Below are positions 42,937-51,912 of a DNA stretch of 64,000 bases, in pieces (position 1 is the stretch's first letter; each line of letters begins with the position of its first letter). The notes beneath the pieces are model-generated. The model was not told the DNA's origin, made no database searches, and saw only the letters and a program-made list of their open reading frames with translations. The stretch is from NCBI GenBank assembly GCA_016699325.1, contig CP064971.1, forward strand, positions 1,364,001 through 1,428,000, read 5' to 3'. The position numbers were made by a program, and so were the translations under genes. Source of the stretch: Methanolinea sp. (lineage in GTDB: Archaea > Halobacteriota > Methanomicrobia > Methanomicrobiales > Methanospirillaceae).

Positions 42937-43132
42937 CATAACCTGACTCCGCCGGAAGAAGGATGAAAAGGGAGTGTTTACAGGCGGGATCTGGTCTTTA
43001 AATCGCTTGAGGAATCGGGAGATGGTTGTATGATCCGGGGTGAGGTTCCTGCTGGTTACCCGGAATCCAACATCGTATCGGCATGTTATAGAATTTGGTT
43101 AACTAATAGTGAGTTACTACATGCAACAGCCA

Positions 43133-44011
43133 CTATAGCGACGGGAACTGGCGGATAATATCTGACTGGGTGAGGATTCCCACCGGCCGATCCCCTTCCA
43201 TAACTACCAGCCTCCCGATCTCCCGTTCCTTGAACCGGCGGATTACTTCGAAGAGGTGTATAGTCGATGGGGCTTTTTCGACATCAGCGGTCATAACCGA
43301 AGAGACGTGGTCCGTGAGGGCTTTTCCCTCACCAATGGCCTTGGCGATGTCGCTCATGGTCACAATCCCGGCGAGGCGATCGCCCGCCATGACCGGGGCC
43401 CCATGGATATGATGTCTGGAAAAGAGAGAGGCTGCATCGACCAGAGTATCATGCTTCCGGAGGGTGAGAAGGGGGCTGCTCATGTAGTACCGGATCTGTT
43501 TTTTGGGAAGTGAGATCATTTCGTAGGTCGAGATGAGGAGCGTTTGGGAGATTTCGTCCTTCCCATAGACTTCTCCCCGGATCAGGAGGCGGTTGACAGG
43601 GGTAGGACCGATAGTGAGGTTGTCGCCGATCTCAAAACCCCGGAGGCTTCCCACCACCCGTACGCTCGCCTGGCAGATGTCCGGGTGACAGAGGGTAGTG
43701 AAAGCGATCTCGACAACCTTCACCCCCCTGATAACCTCACCCTCACGGGATATCGGCACATCATACTCACCCTCGGTAAGCCCGAGGTTCAGCTCGCGAT
43801 AGGCCCGTGCCGTGGGATTATATCCTCCTTTCGGGCCGGGGGTTCCGTCCACCAGCCCTATTGCCTTGAGGGCCTGCATCTGGTTGCGGACCGTGCCAGG
43901 ATTCCTCCGGATGACTTCGGCGATCTCCTCGCCCTTGATGGGATGGGAGTGCTGGTGGTAGAGGCTTATGAGCGTGACCAGGATATCCTTCTGGATGAGG
44001 GATAAATCCAT
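43133..44011 (-). CDS. HTH and CBS-domain transcriptional regulator
   Basis: 292 residues: winged helix (about 1-65, IKGEEIAEVIRRNPGTVRNQ), a middle domain of about 110 residues (VEIAFTTLCHPDICQASVRV) and two CBS motifs (about 180-290, MSSPLLTLRKHDTLVDAA; VMTADVEKAPSTIHLFEVI). CBS pairs sense adenosyl ligands, so it may tie transcription to energy or SAM status. It shares one AT element with the divergent NOG1 gene. Confidence 0.87.
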   Translation of the reverse strand: MDLSLIQKDILVTLISLYHQHSHPIKGEEIAEVIRRNPGTVRNQMQALKAIGLVDGTPGPKGGYNPTARAYRELNLGLTEGEYDVPISREGEVIRGVKVVEIAFTTLCHPDICQASVRVVGSLRGFEIGDNLTIGPTPVNRLLIRGEVYGKDEISQTLLISTYEMISLPKKQIRYYMSSPLLTLRKHDTLVDAASLFSRHHIHGAPVMAGDRLAGIVTMSDIAKAIGEGKALTDHVSSVMTADVEKAPSTIHLFEVIRRFKEREIGRLVVMEGDRPVGILTQSDIIRQFPSL

Positions 44012-44034
44012 AATGGTTTATCATATGGTTTTGC

Positions 44035-44042
44035 ATATATAT
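44035..44042. promoter_or_regulatory. Shared bidirectional TATA element (CBS regulator / NOG1)
   Basis: ATATATAT, centred 27.5 nt from the minus-strand ATG 44011 and 22.5 nt from the plus-strand GTG 44061. It is the only TATA-like element in the 49-nt gap, so it probably serves both leaderless genes. Their transcripts would then compete for the same TBP site. Confidence 0.55.
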
Positions 44043-44060
44043 TGATTGGGTTGAATTCCG

Positions 44061-45017
44061 GTGGAGTTTGAGAGGATCCCCACGGTGCCTACCGCCGATG
44101 AGATCCTCGATCGGGCCTTTCGGCGGGCAGCATCCAAGATGCGGCTCAAGCAGAACAAGGATCGGGCAAACGAGGAATTTGTCAGGGCAGTGAGCCAGGC
44201 TATCCATGACCGGCTTGTACGGATTGTGCGGTCGTTTCCGGAATTGAGCGAAATCCCCCCGTTCTACCGCGATATCGTGGATATCATGTGGGGTCTTGAA
44301 CGGGTGAAAAAATCTCTTGGGGCAGTGGGATGGGCAGCACGGTGGGCGAGGACCCACGGGCCGGGCCTAGCGTACCAGACCAGGAAGGCCGAGGATACTG
44401 CAGTTCTGCGCAAAAGGGCTGTAGCACGACTTTCTTCTGTCGTCCACCAGATCGACGGCGATCTCCTGTTCCTCAACGAGATTCGCAACATCATCAGGAA
44501 ACTGCCGCATGTATCTGATGAATTCACCGTGGTGGTCGCAGGCTATCCCAACGTAGGGAAATCATCTTTCATACGTCTCGTGTCATCCGCGGATCCGGAG
44601 ATAGCTTCCTACCCTTTTACCACCAGGGGCATTATTGTCGGTCACCGGATGGTAGGCGATGAGCGGATGCAGTTCATCGATACTCCCGGCCTCCTTGACC
44701 GGCCACCCGAAGAGCGAAACGTTATCGAGCGACAGGCGATGACCGCCATCATCAACCTTGCCGATGTGATCCTCTTTATTCTCGATGCAAGCGAACATTG
44801 CGGGTATCCCATCGAAGAGCAGGTCAGGCTCCTCCACAGGATCGAAGTTTTGGTCGATAAACCTGTGGTGATAGTGGTAAACAAATCAGACCTCGCCTAT
44901 TTTGATGGCTACCTCAATATGTCAACCGAAACCGGAGAAGGTGTCAACGAAGTCATCGATCGTCTCCTCCATCTCAGGGACCGGTCACAACAGGAACGAG
45001 AGGCCATAACCTGCTAG
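44061..45017 (+). CDS. NOG1 family GTPase
   Basis: 318 residues. N-terminal helical domain (VPTADEILDRAFRRA) followed by a TRAFAC GTPase: G1 GYPNVGKSS, G3 DTPGLLDRPPEERN, G4 NKSDL. NOG1 acts in large ribosomal subunit assembly in eukaryotes; the archaeal protein probably does likewise. GTG start is supported by the family N-terminus MEFERIPTV. The last 33 nt overlap the convergent presenilin gene. Confidence 0.93.
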   Translation: MEFERIPTVPTADEILDRAFRRAASKMRLKQNKDRANEEFVRAVSQAIHDRLVRIVRSFPELSEIPPFYRDIVDIMWGLERVKKSLGAVGWAARWARTHGPGLAYQTRKAEDTAVLRKRAVARLSSVVHQIDGDLLFLNEIRNIIRKLPHVSDEFTVVVAGYPNVGKSSFIRLVSSADPEIASYPFTTRGIIVGHRMVGDERMQFIDTPGLLDRPPEERNVIERQAMTAIINLADVILFILDASEHCGYPIEEQVRLLHRIEVLVDKPVVIVVNKSDLAYFDGYLNMSTETGEGVNEVIDRLLHLRDRSQQEREAITC

Positions 45018-45890
45018 GAGACACCCTGCCAGGAAACCGAGAATTGCTCCGCCGTTGATAGGCGGAAGGCCGGCCTGGGGTCTCCCTTTCTGAACCACTG
45101 TAAGGAGCAGGATCAGCCCCACGACCGAGCCGATGACGGCTCCCAACGCCGGCAGGGTGATGATCCCTAAAAGCCGGGGAGTGTCCAGGAAGACATTGGC
45201 TGATACCACCAGGATTGAAGGCATGATAAGATCCCCCATACCGATCACAAAAGCGGCCCGTTCACCGCTATCAAGGTCCCCGATTCCTTCCTGCATGTAA
45301 CTGTATCCTAATCGCTTGGGGACAACGAAAAGGATCGGTGACTTGATATCGATGACGCCCTCGGCAAGGGTGACCATGTGCCGGGTCTTATAGACCGAGA
45401 TGGCATCGTAGACCATAAGGATGACCAGCAGGATAAGGACCGGGATGATGTCCAGCGATATCCCAAAGATCGAAGCTGCCCCAGCAGCGATGAGAATGCC
45501 AAGTGCATCGATGATGTACCACTCCGGATAGAGGAACAGGAGTGCGGTGGAAAGGAAGGAGAGTGCCAGGGTCACACCAATCGTTCCGGGGACCATGCCG
45601 AAGAAGTACACAGCAATCCCGGCATAGATATAAATAAACGTGAAGAAGATGGAAACCGCGATGATAGCCCTGATTACCTTTTTCCATCGGTATCTGATGA
45701 GAAGCAGGAGGAATGCAGTAAAGACGAGAAGGATTGCAATAAAGATGAGTGGGTTTGCGAACGATGCAGGATCTTCAAAAGCCGCGATACCTGCAGTCTG
45801 CATGGGCAGGGAGAGGAAGAGTGCAATCACTTCCACCAGCACGAGCATGGCGGGTATGGTAATGAAGGGAAGGAGGCGCGGCCAGTTCAT
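44985..45890 (-). CDS. Presenilin/signal peptide peptidase homologue (A22 intramembrane protease)
   Basis: 301-residue, nine-helix aspartyl protease. Catalytic motifs are YD (D162) in TM6, GMGD (D220) in TM7 and PAL (247-249) near TM9. With ATG 45890 (the frame also allows a TTG at 45893) the catalytic residue numbers match those I recall for the crystallised Methanoculleus marisnigri PSH. Likely cleaves transmembrane helices such as leftover signal peptides. Divergent from a small membrane-protein gene with a shared palindromic promoter. Confidence 0.93.
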   Translation of the reverse strand: MNWPRLLPFITIPAMLVLVEVIALFLSLPMQTAGIAAFEDPASFANPLIFIAILLVFTAFLLLLIRYRWKKVIRAIIAVSIFFTFIYIYAGIAVYFFGMVPGTIGVTLALSFLSTALLFLYPEWYIIDALGILIAAGAASIFGISLDIIPVLILLVILMVYDAISVYKTRHMVTLAEGVIDIKSPILFVVPKRLGYSYMQEGIGDLDSGERAAFVIGMGDLIMPSILVVSANVFLDTPRLLGIITLPALGAVIGSVVGLILLLTVVQKGRPQAGLPPINGGAILGFLAGCLLAGYGLSFLL

Positions 45891-45911
45891 CAAAAAACCC
45901 CGGAACCCACA

Positions 45912-45926
45912 GGTAACTTAATTACC
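45912..45926. promoter_or_regulatory. Palindromic shared promoter of PSH and downstream operon
   Basis: GGTAA-CTTAA-TTACC. Its centre (45919) is 29 nt from each flanking start codon (ATG 45890 minus, ATG 45948 plus). Perfect arm symmetry plus equal spacing suggests one bidirectional core promoter or an operator controlling both. Confidence 0.6.
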
Positions 45927-45947
45927 CGGCCCTCATCATGTAAAAAC

Positions 45948-46262
45948 ATGGATATACGTGAGTATCTGGGGGATATAATACTCATTATCATACTTGCTGC
46001 ATCGACCTGGTGGCTCTTCTCGCTGTTGCGGGCAACGTGGCATATCACGGCCGCTGCTCTCCTGATCCTGCTGTCGTTAACCGGCCTGTTCGTAATCGTC
46101 CACCACAGGATCCGTCTCATCGAGCGCAGCATCAGCAATCGCGAACTGATGATCCGGGCTAACCTCGAGGAGATATCGATCAAAATGGCGCAGCGGTATG
46201 ACAGCAGTGTTGACCGGATCACAGAGATCGTCAATGAGGTATCCCGGAGAGTGTATCGGTAA
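45948..46262 (+). CDS. Small membrane protein with C-terminal coiled coil
   Basis: 104 residues: two closely spaced hydrophobic helices (about 8-24 and 30-52) then a charged helical tail (RIRLIERSISNRELMIRANL) predicted as coiled coil. ATG 45948 starts the frame right after the shared promoter. Followed after 26 nt by fen. No family recognised; could scaffold a complex at the membrane. Confidence 0.78.
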   Translation: MDIREYLGDIILIIILAASTWWLFSLLRATWHITAAALLILLSLTGLFVIVHHRIRLIERSISNRELMIRANLEEISIKMAQRYDSSVDRITEIVNEVSRRVYR

Positions 46263-46288
46263 GGAGTCATGGATTCGGTGGTTGGGGA

Positions 46289-47290
46289 ATGGGTGTTTCG
46301 CTCCGGGACATCATCACGAATTATAAAACACCGATCGCCTGGGATGCGCTTGCCGGTGTGGCAGCGGTCGATGCGCACAACGCGCTCTACCAGTTTTTAA
46401 GTATCATCAGGCAGCCGGACGGCACCCCGCTCATGGACCAGACGGGACGGGTCACTTCCCACCTGTCGGGTATCCTCTTCCGGGCGGTCAACTTCATGGA
46501 GAAGGGGATACGACCGGTCTGGGTATTCGACGGTACACCACCTGAATTCAAGCAGGAAACCATCAATCAGCGCCGTTCTGTACGTGAGCAGGCCCGGGAG
46601 CAGTGGCGGAAGGCGCTGGAGCGCGGGGAGGTGGAAGAGGCTGCCAAACATGCACGGGCATCCTCGCGAATCGACGATGAAGTTATTGCCACATCGAAAA
46701 GCCTGATATCTCTCCTCGGTATGCCGTCCATCGATGCTCCGAGCGAGGGTGAGGCCCAGGCCGCAGCCATGGTGAAGCGTGGCGATGCCCGGTATGTGGT
46801 CTCCCAGGATTATGACACGCTGCTTTTTGGAGCTCCGGTGCTGATGCGCAACCTCACCGTGAGTGGTCGGAGGAAACTCCATGGTAGGACGATTTCCGTC
46901 AACCCGGAGCGGATAACGCTTGCTGAAGTCCTCTCCGGCCTTCGTATCTCGCGTGAAGATCTCATTCGCATAGCCATTTTGGTGGGGACCGATTTTAATA
47001 CCGGGGTGCGGGGAATCGGGGCCAAAACTGCGCTCAAACTCGTCAGGAACGGGGAGTTTGAACGGGTGACCGCGGAAAAGCTGCCCGACATCGATACCGG
47101 GGCGATCTCGGAATTTTTCCTCAATCCCCCTGTCAGCGTGGACTACTCCCTTGCATGGCGCCAACCTGACCGTGAAGGTATCCTCGCAATGCTCTGCGAT
47201 TCCTATGACTTCTCCCCGGACCGCGTGGAGAAAGCGATCGACGGCCTCACTATTAAGACCGGGCAGAAAACCCTCGATTCCTGGTTCTAG
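46289..47290 (+). CDS. fen: Flap endonuclease 1
   Basis: 333-residue structure-specific nuclease that removes 5' flaps in replication and repair. N-terminal AAVDAHNALYQFLS, acidic active-site residues in VWVFDGTPPEFK, APSEGEAQAAAM and SQDYDTLLFG, helix-hairpin-helix GTDFNTGVRGIGAKTAL, and a perfect C-terminal PIP box QKTLDSWF for binding PCNA. Likely cotranscribed with the preceding small membrane gene. Confidence 0.96.
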   Translation: MGVSLRDIITNYKTPIAWDALAGVAAVDAHNALYQFLSIIRQPDGTPLMDQTGRVTSHLSGILFRAVNFMEKGIRPVWVFDGTPPEFKQETINQRRSVREQAREQWRKALERGEVEEAAKHARASSRIDDEVIATSKSLISLLGMPSIDAPSEGEAQAAAMVKRGDARYVVSQDYDTLLFGAPVLMRNLTVSGRRKLHGRTISVNPERITLAEVLSGLRISREDLIRIAILVGTDFNTGVRGIGAKTALKLVRNGEFERVTAEKLPDIDTGAISEFFLNPPVSVDYSLAWRQPDREGILAMLCDSYDFSPDRVEKAIDGLTIKTGQKTLDSWF

Positions 47291-47358
47291 TCTGCGGAAT
47301 TATCTGCAGACAACCAGGCCGCACGGTCGGTTAACCATCCAGATACAGGTTTTCAGGG

Positions 47359-47967
47359 TCAATCCTGTTTTTTATCGATCTCTTTCCATACGAAAATAAA
47401 CCGCTGTATTGCGGTGAAATGCCCGATAATCCCGAAGATGAGCAGGAGCCACCCGAGATACGGCAGTCCGTACACCCCGGCAGGGATAAGGATGGTCAGG
47501 ATACCGGCGATGATTAGTAGAAACAGACGATCGGCCCGGCCGAGAATCCCTCCATAGTAGCGGCCAACACCGACCGCCTGGGCCTGGGTACCAAGATAGG
47601 AGACCATCAGCACACCAGTGAGTGCGAAGACGCCGATCTGCCAGGATGCGAATCCACCGGCAAAAATGCCGGTTATGATGAGGATGTCGGCATAACGGTC
47701 CACCACGTGATCGAGAAAGTCTCCTTTCCGGCTCTGGATATTGAGGGCCCGGGCAACTGCCCCGTCTATCGAGTCGAATGCGGCATTGCACATGATGAAG
47801 AAGGTCCCGAGCAGCACATCCCCGTAATAAAAGGCAACCCCGGCAAAGATCGCCACGAAGAATGCAGCGATGGTAAATGAATCCGGGGTGAGCCCGATCC
47901 GGACGGCAATACCGACAAAGGGCCGGTATATCCATGCAAGGTGTGGACGAAACATGTCAAGGGTCAT
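47359..47967 (-). CDS. CDP-alcohol phosphatidyltransferase, probable archaetidylinositol phosphate synthase
   Basis: 202-residue membrane enzyme. The signature D-G-x2-A-R-x8-G-x3-D-x3-D is present in SIDGAVARALNIQSRKGDFL and the following DHVVD. This family makes archaeal ether phospholipids from CDP-archaeol; the archaeal subgroup next to an AK6-like kinase is usually the archaetidylinositol-phosphate synthase. ATG 47967 overlaps the upstream kinase by 4 nt. Confidence 0.88.
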   Translation of the reverse strand: MTLDMFRPHLAWIYRPFVGIAVRIGLTPDSFTIAAFFVAIFAGVAFYYGDVLLGTFFIMCNAAFDSIDGAVARALNIQSRKGDFLDHVVDRYADILIITGIFAGGFASWQIGVFALTGVLMVSYLGTQAQAVGVGRYYGGILGRADRLFLLIIAGILTILIPAGVYGLPYLGWLLLIFGIIGHFTAIQRFIFVWKEIDKKQD

Positions 47968-48482
47968 TCGATCATCCCGATGTATGACGACCAATCGAGA
48001 AATCCGGATTGCGCTGATATCTCCCCCCTGAAGAATCTGCCGACCCGGTCCCGGCATTCCTGGATACTCATATCTGTCGTGTCCAGTTCATAAACCTGTT
48101 CAGAAGAAAATTTCTCGAGCGTTTCCACCAGCACGATATCCAGGGCTTCGGCCAGCGCATTCTCCCGTACCTTCTCGTCACCGTATCCGCGTTCCCGGAG
48201 CCGCATGGCGAGGATATCGGGGCGGCACCGGAGCACCGCTATCCTGTCGCAGGGAAGGAGGTGGGCCAGATGACCCTCGACAACACCATCGAATGGAACA
48301 AACTCTGCCACCCACCGATCTTCATCGATCACCAGGGTATCACGGACCGGATCCCTTCCGACAATATAGGTGCCGGTTGTCTCCGAAAGGTGCAGGATGC
48401 AAAAACCCTGCTCCTGAAGTGCCCCTGCAACCGAAGATTTTCCTGTCCCTGGAGTGCCGGTGATGCCAAACATCATGATCAT
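47964..48482 (-). CDS. AK6/Fap7-like adenylate kinase
   Basis: 172 residues. P-loop GITGTPGTGKSS; compact COG1936 archaeal family related to human AK6/Fap7, which also acts in small-subunit ribosome maturation. ATG 48482 with in-frame ATGs at 48476 and 48473. Cotranscribed with the phosphatidyltransferase gene. Either nucleotide balancing or ribosome assembly role. Confidence 0.88.
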   Translation of the reverse strand: MIMMFGITGTPGTGKSSVAGALQEQGFCILHLSETTGTYIVGRDPVRDTLVIDEDRWVAEFVPFDGVVEGHLAHLLPCDRIAVLRCRPDILAMRLRERGYGDEKVRENALAEALDIVLVETLEKFSSEQVYELDTTDMSIQECRDRVGRFFRGEISAQSGFLDWSSYIGMIE

Positions 48483-48708
48483 TCAGGCTTTGGTGTCGGG
48501 AAGATTTCGTGCTTCCCCTACATATTCCCTCTCTATCACAGAACGGCAAATTATTAGATCAATCGTATGCATGGGTTGGTTACGGGGCATTCTCATTCAG
48601 AATGGTGATATTTTTTGCATAATGTCACTGTTGGCAGTAGATGTCGGTGCGGTCTACATCAAAACCTGCCCGGGAGGGAACCCGGCTTTCCGGTGAAGGG
48701 ACCTGACC

Positions 48709-49845
48709 TTACCTCTGCGACCTGCAGATTTCGCTGATGGCGGTGAGGAATGTCTCGTTTTCCCACACGTCACCGATGCTCACCCGGATGTAGTGATCGG
48801 GGAGGCCGGGAAAGCTCGCACACGACCGGACGATTACGCCCTTTCCGGCAAGGAGGCGCACCATCTCATCCCCGCTCATCGGCCGGGTATCGAACATAAT
48901 GAAGTTTGCTCCCGAAGCCGGGGAGGAAAGCGGGCATTCTTTCCTGAACCGGTCTCTCCACTTCCGTACATAGGAAACATACTCATCCATCCTTTCCCGG
49001 TCAGCGAGTGCACCGGCCGCGGCTATCGCCGACACGGAATTGAGGGTGAACGGGGTTGCTGCCCGTTGGTAGAACGGGACCAGCCAGCGTGGAACAAAAG
49101 CATACCCAACCCGGGCACCTGCCAGGGCAAATGCTTTGGACATCGTCCTCCCGATGACCAGGTTGTCAAATTCGTTCATCAGGGACCGGTAATCAGTATC
49201 GGAAAATTCAACGTATGCATTGTCCAGAAAAAGGACCCCATCGATCGCAGAGAGGATTTCCCTGATGTCCTCAACCGGGGTAACCGTCCCGGTGGGATTG
49301 TTCGGAGTGCAGAGAAACGATACCTTCGCGTCCTGCGCCTTCCTGATGAACTGTCGGGTATCGACAGAGAAATCCGGCGCCCTCAGGATCTCCACCACAT
49401 CAGCGCCCTGGGCAAGGGCCGCGAGGCGATAGAACGAGAAGGTGGGAACCGAGACGGTGACCTTGTCTCCTGGATCGACCAGCACCCTGACGAGAGTCTC
49501 GATAACCCCGTCCATGCCGACTCCGGTGATAAACGAGTAATTGCCGTGAAAACTGACAAGGATCCTGGACAGCTCCGCAATGCACTCATCCGGATAGCGG
49601 TTAGCTTCTCGAAGTGCTTCGCATCCGGCCCTCACCGCAGCTGGAGAAGGGGGCCATGGGTTTTCGTTGCTTGCAAGACGGGCGATCCGGGAGATCCCAT
49701 GCTGTCGGGCAACATCGCCGGGCTTTACGGCATAGACATAACCCCCGGATCGGTACAGGTTCCGGACAAGCCGGTTGAACCGGCTCGCGCCTGGGCTCTC
49801 ATCGTTTCCGGCCATAGATGGCGTTTCCGGAATAGTATGCTTCAT
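48709..49845 (-). CDS. hisC: Histidinol-phosphate aminotransferase
   Basis: About 378 residues of a PLP class I/II aminotransferase. The PLP lysine is in GRTMSKAFALAGARVGYAF; ASNENPWPPSPAAV is the HisC N-terminal motif. Converts imidazole acetol phosphate to histidinol phosphate, though related enzymes act on aromatic amino acids. Start ATG 49845 preferred over 49863 because the TATA-like element (about 49877) sits 27-32 nt upstream of it. Confidence 0.9.
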   Translation of the reverse strand: MKHTIPETPSMAGNDESPGASRFNRLVRNLYRSGGYVYAVKPGDVARQHGISRIARLASNENPWPPSPAAVRAGCEALREANRYPDECIAELSRILVSFHGNYSFITGVGMDGVIETLVRVLVDPGDKVTVSVPTFSFYRLAALAQGADVVEILRAPDFSVDTRQFIRKAQDAKVSFLCTPNNPTGTVTPVEDIREILSAIDGVLFLDNAYVEFSDTDYRSLMNEFDNLVIGRTMSKAFALAGARVGYAFVPRWLVPFYQRAATPFTLNSVSAIAAAGALADRERMDEYVSYVRKWRDRFRKECPLSSPASGANFIMFDTRPMSGDEMVRLLAGKGVIVRSCASFPGLPDHYIRVSIGDVWENETFLTAISEICRSQR

Positions 49846-49933
49846 GGGACCAGATAACTCCATTGGCGGGGTTGAATTATGACCGTTCTCTGCGGAAAGA
49901 TATCTTTACACGATGAAACGATAACCCTGATCC

Positions 49934-50737
49934 ATGGCAGATCATAACCTGATTGCACCGATTTCACTATTCATGCCGTCCATCCTGCTCTCGATCGCTA
50001 TAGTCACCGGGCCGGCAGCGGGGACAGTTGTAGGCTTCGATCAACCGGGACTCACTCTGCTGCCTGGGGAGATAGCCACGGTCAATCTCACTCTCGACCA
50101 GGCACCGGCCGGCACTTCAGGATATAAGGTCACTATCAGCAGCGAGGATCCACAGGTCGGAGAGATCTCCGGGGTGACCCTGCCCTCGTGGGCTGAACTC
50201 TCGGCCATCACCGGTGCTCCTGGTCCGGATGTACGTATCAAGGCCGTCGATCTCAGAGGAGTTGTCAAGAGAGATGCAAGCAACCTCGTCCTTGCCACGC
50301 TCTCTGTGAAGGGCCTCTCAATCGGGGCCACGAAAGTGGTTCTCAGTGATCCCAATTTCTATGATCGTGATGGAAATGAGATTGCCACGACCCTTTCATC
50401 GCTTTCCCTCATGGTAGCAACCGGGGAGACTTCCATTCCGGCCACCATATTACCTGTTACCTCCGTAACAGGCAATGCACCACCGGATATTTACCAGGTT
50501 CCGGCAACCGTCACGACCGAGGCAACCGGACCTGGGAGTTCAGGATCTACAGTCTCCCTACCGGAAGAAACAGCCACTGAACCAAGTGCGATGACAGCGA
50601 TTCCTGCTATTTCCCTCACCCCCGCCCTTGAAACTACTAAGCCAGGCAGTGGCAGACAGGAGATCTCCTTCATTACCGCACCAGGGATCCTGCTGACAAT
50701 TGGTGCCCTGATCCTTCTGGGAAATAAAATGAAATAG
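49934..50737 (+). CDS. Exported protein with cohesin-like domain and C-terminal anchor
   Basis: 267 residues. Signal peptide followed by a beta-sandwich of about 130 residues (LLPGEIATVNLTLDQAPAGT...DLRGVVKRDASNLVLATLSV) resembling cohesin-type domains, then a Ser/Thr/Pro-rich linker and a final hydrophobic helix ITAPGILLTIGALILLGNKM. Envelope protein, possibly adhesion or scaffold. A TATA-like AGATATCTTTAC is centred about 29 nt upstream. Confidence 0.8.
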   Translation: MADHNLIAPISLFMPSILLSIAIVTGPAAGTVVGFDQPGLTLLPGEIATVNLTLDQAPAGTSGYKVTISSEDPQVGEISGVTLPSWAELSAITGAPGPDVRIKAVDLRGVVKRDASNLVLATLSVKGLSIGATKVVLSDPNFYDRDGNEIATTLSSLSLMVATGETSIPATILPVTSVTGNAPPDIYQVPATVTTEATGPGSSGSTVSLPEETATEPSAMTAIPAISLTPALETTKPGSGRQEISFITAPGILLTIGALILLGNKMK

Positions 50738-50763
50738 ATCCCAAAAGACCTCATTTCGGGATC

Positions 50764-51891
50764 TCATTCAATTTCTGAAAGAGCGTTGCCGACGATGTGT
50801 GCGGCCCGGTCGATCTCCTCATCGGTGATAACCAGCGGCGGGACAATGCGGAGGTTGCCTTCCGCTGCACAATTGACCAGCACGCCGTTCTCTGCGCAGC
50901 GTTTCTGGACAGAGGGACAGGAATCCCCAACAGAAATCCCGATCATGAGCCCTTTTTGCCGGGGTTTGAAGGGGGCAAGGAGATCAGCAAACCTCCTCCC
51001 TTTTCGTTCCACGTCGGGGAGGAGCCGCCCTATGACATCGATAGTTGCGCGTGCCGCTGCACAGGCCAGCGGGCCACCGGCAAACGTGCTGCCATGCTCG
51101 CTCATCTTGAACTCAAGGCCCTGTCGGGCGAGGAGGGCTCCCATGGGAAACCCGCTGGCGATTCCCTTTGCCAGGGTAACGATATCAGGCTTCACCCCGG
51201 TATGCTGGATTGCGAGCCACTTCCCGGTCCGTCCCATACCAGTCTGAACCTCATCGGCAATCATCAGTGCCCCTGTTGCATCGCACTGCTCGCGGATGCT
51301 CCTGATGAACTCCACTGGGGGGATGATCACCCCTGCTTCACCCTGGATCGGCTCGATGAAGACTGCTGCGACGCTCTCATCCATGACCTTCTCAAGCCCG
51401 GCAGAATCGCCATATTCCACGAATGTACAGGCTGGCTCGAGGGGTTGGAACGGTTCGCGGATAGCCGGTTTGTGGGTCACCGAGAGCGAGCCGAGGGTCC
51501 GGCCATGGAACCCATGGGTAAAGGCCACGAACCGCATCCGTCTGGTCGCCAGGCGGGCAAGCTTGATCGCCCCATCATTTGCCTCTGCACCGGAGTTTGC
51601 AAAGAATGCTTTGTGCATTCCGCAGATCCCGACCAGGTCCCGGGCCAGTTCGGCCTGCCCCGGAACATAATACAGGTTCGAACAGTGGATCAGGCGCCTG
51701 GCCTGTTCACAAATCGCCTCTGTCACCAGGGGGTGACAGTGTCCGGTACTGCAGACTGCAATGCCTGCAACACAGTCGATGTACTCATTCCCTTCAGCAT
51801 CCCATACCTTCGATCCGAGGCCCCGCTCGATCATGATCTCGCGGGAGAACGCGGGCATGTAGTACCGTGCCTCCAATTCACGATAGTTCAT
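50764..51891 (-). CDS. argD: Acetylornithine aminotransferase
   Basis: Class III PLP aminotransferase of arginine (and possibly lysine) biosynthesis. LIADEVQTGMGRTGKWLA and the PLP lysine in VTLAKGIASGFPMGALL are present. I chose ATG 51891 (MNYRELEARYY) because a GGAAGGA ribosome-binding site lies 10 nt upstream; ATG 51900 is too close to it and 51909 is a TTG. Third gene of pyrG-guaAb-argD. Shares metabolism with the arc operon at the left end of the window. Confidence 0.93.
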   Translation of the reverse strand: MNYRELEARYYMPAFSREIMIERGLGSKVWDAEGNEYIDCVAGIAVCSTGHCHPLVTEAICEQARRLIHCSNLYYVPGQAELARDLVGICGMHKAFFANSGAEANDGAIKLARLATRRMRFVAFTHGFHGRTLGSLSVTHKPAIREPFQPLEPACTFVEYGDSAGLEKVMDESVAAVFIEPIQGEAGVIIPPVEFIRSIREQCDATGALMIADEVQTGMGRTGKWLAIQHTGVKPDIVTLAKGIASGFPMGALLARQGLEFKMSEHGSTFAGGPLACAAARATIDVIGRLLPDVERKGRRFADLLAPFKPRQKGLMIGISVGDSCPSVQKRCAENGVLVNCAAEGNLRIVPPLVITDEEIDRAAHIVGNALSEIE

Positions 51892-51912
51892 CTGGTTCAT
51901 TCCTTCCAATTT

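Noticed and set aside
45378..45947. Long N-terminal extension of the small membrane protein
   Set aside because: It lies antisense in the presenilin gene and crosses the shared promoter; translation from ATG 45948 fits promoter spacing.
48793..49857. 354-codon open frame on the plus strand
   Set aside because: Antisense shadow of hisC.
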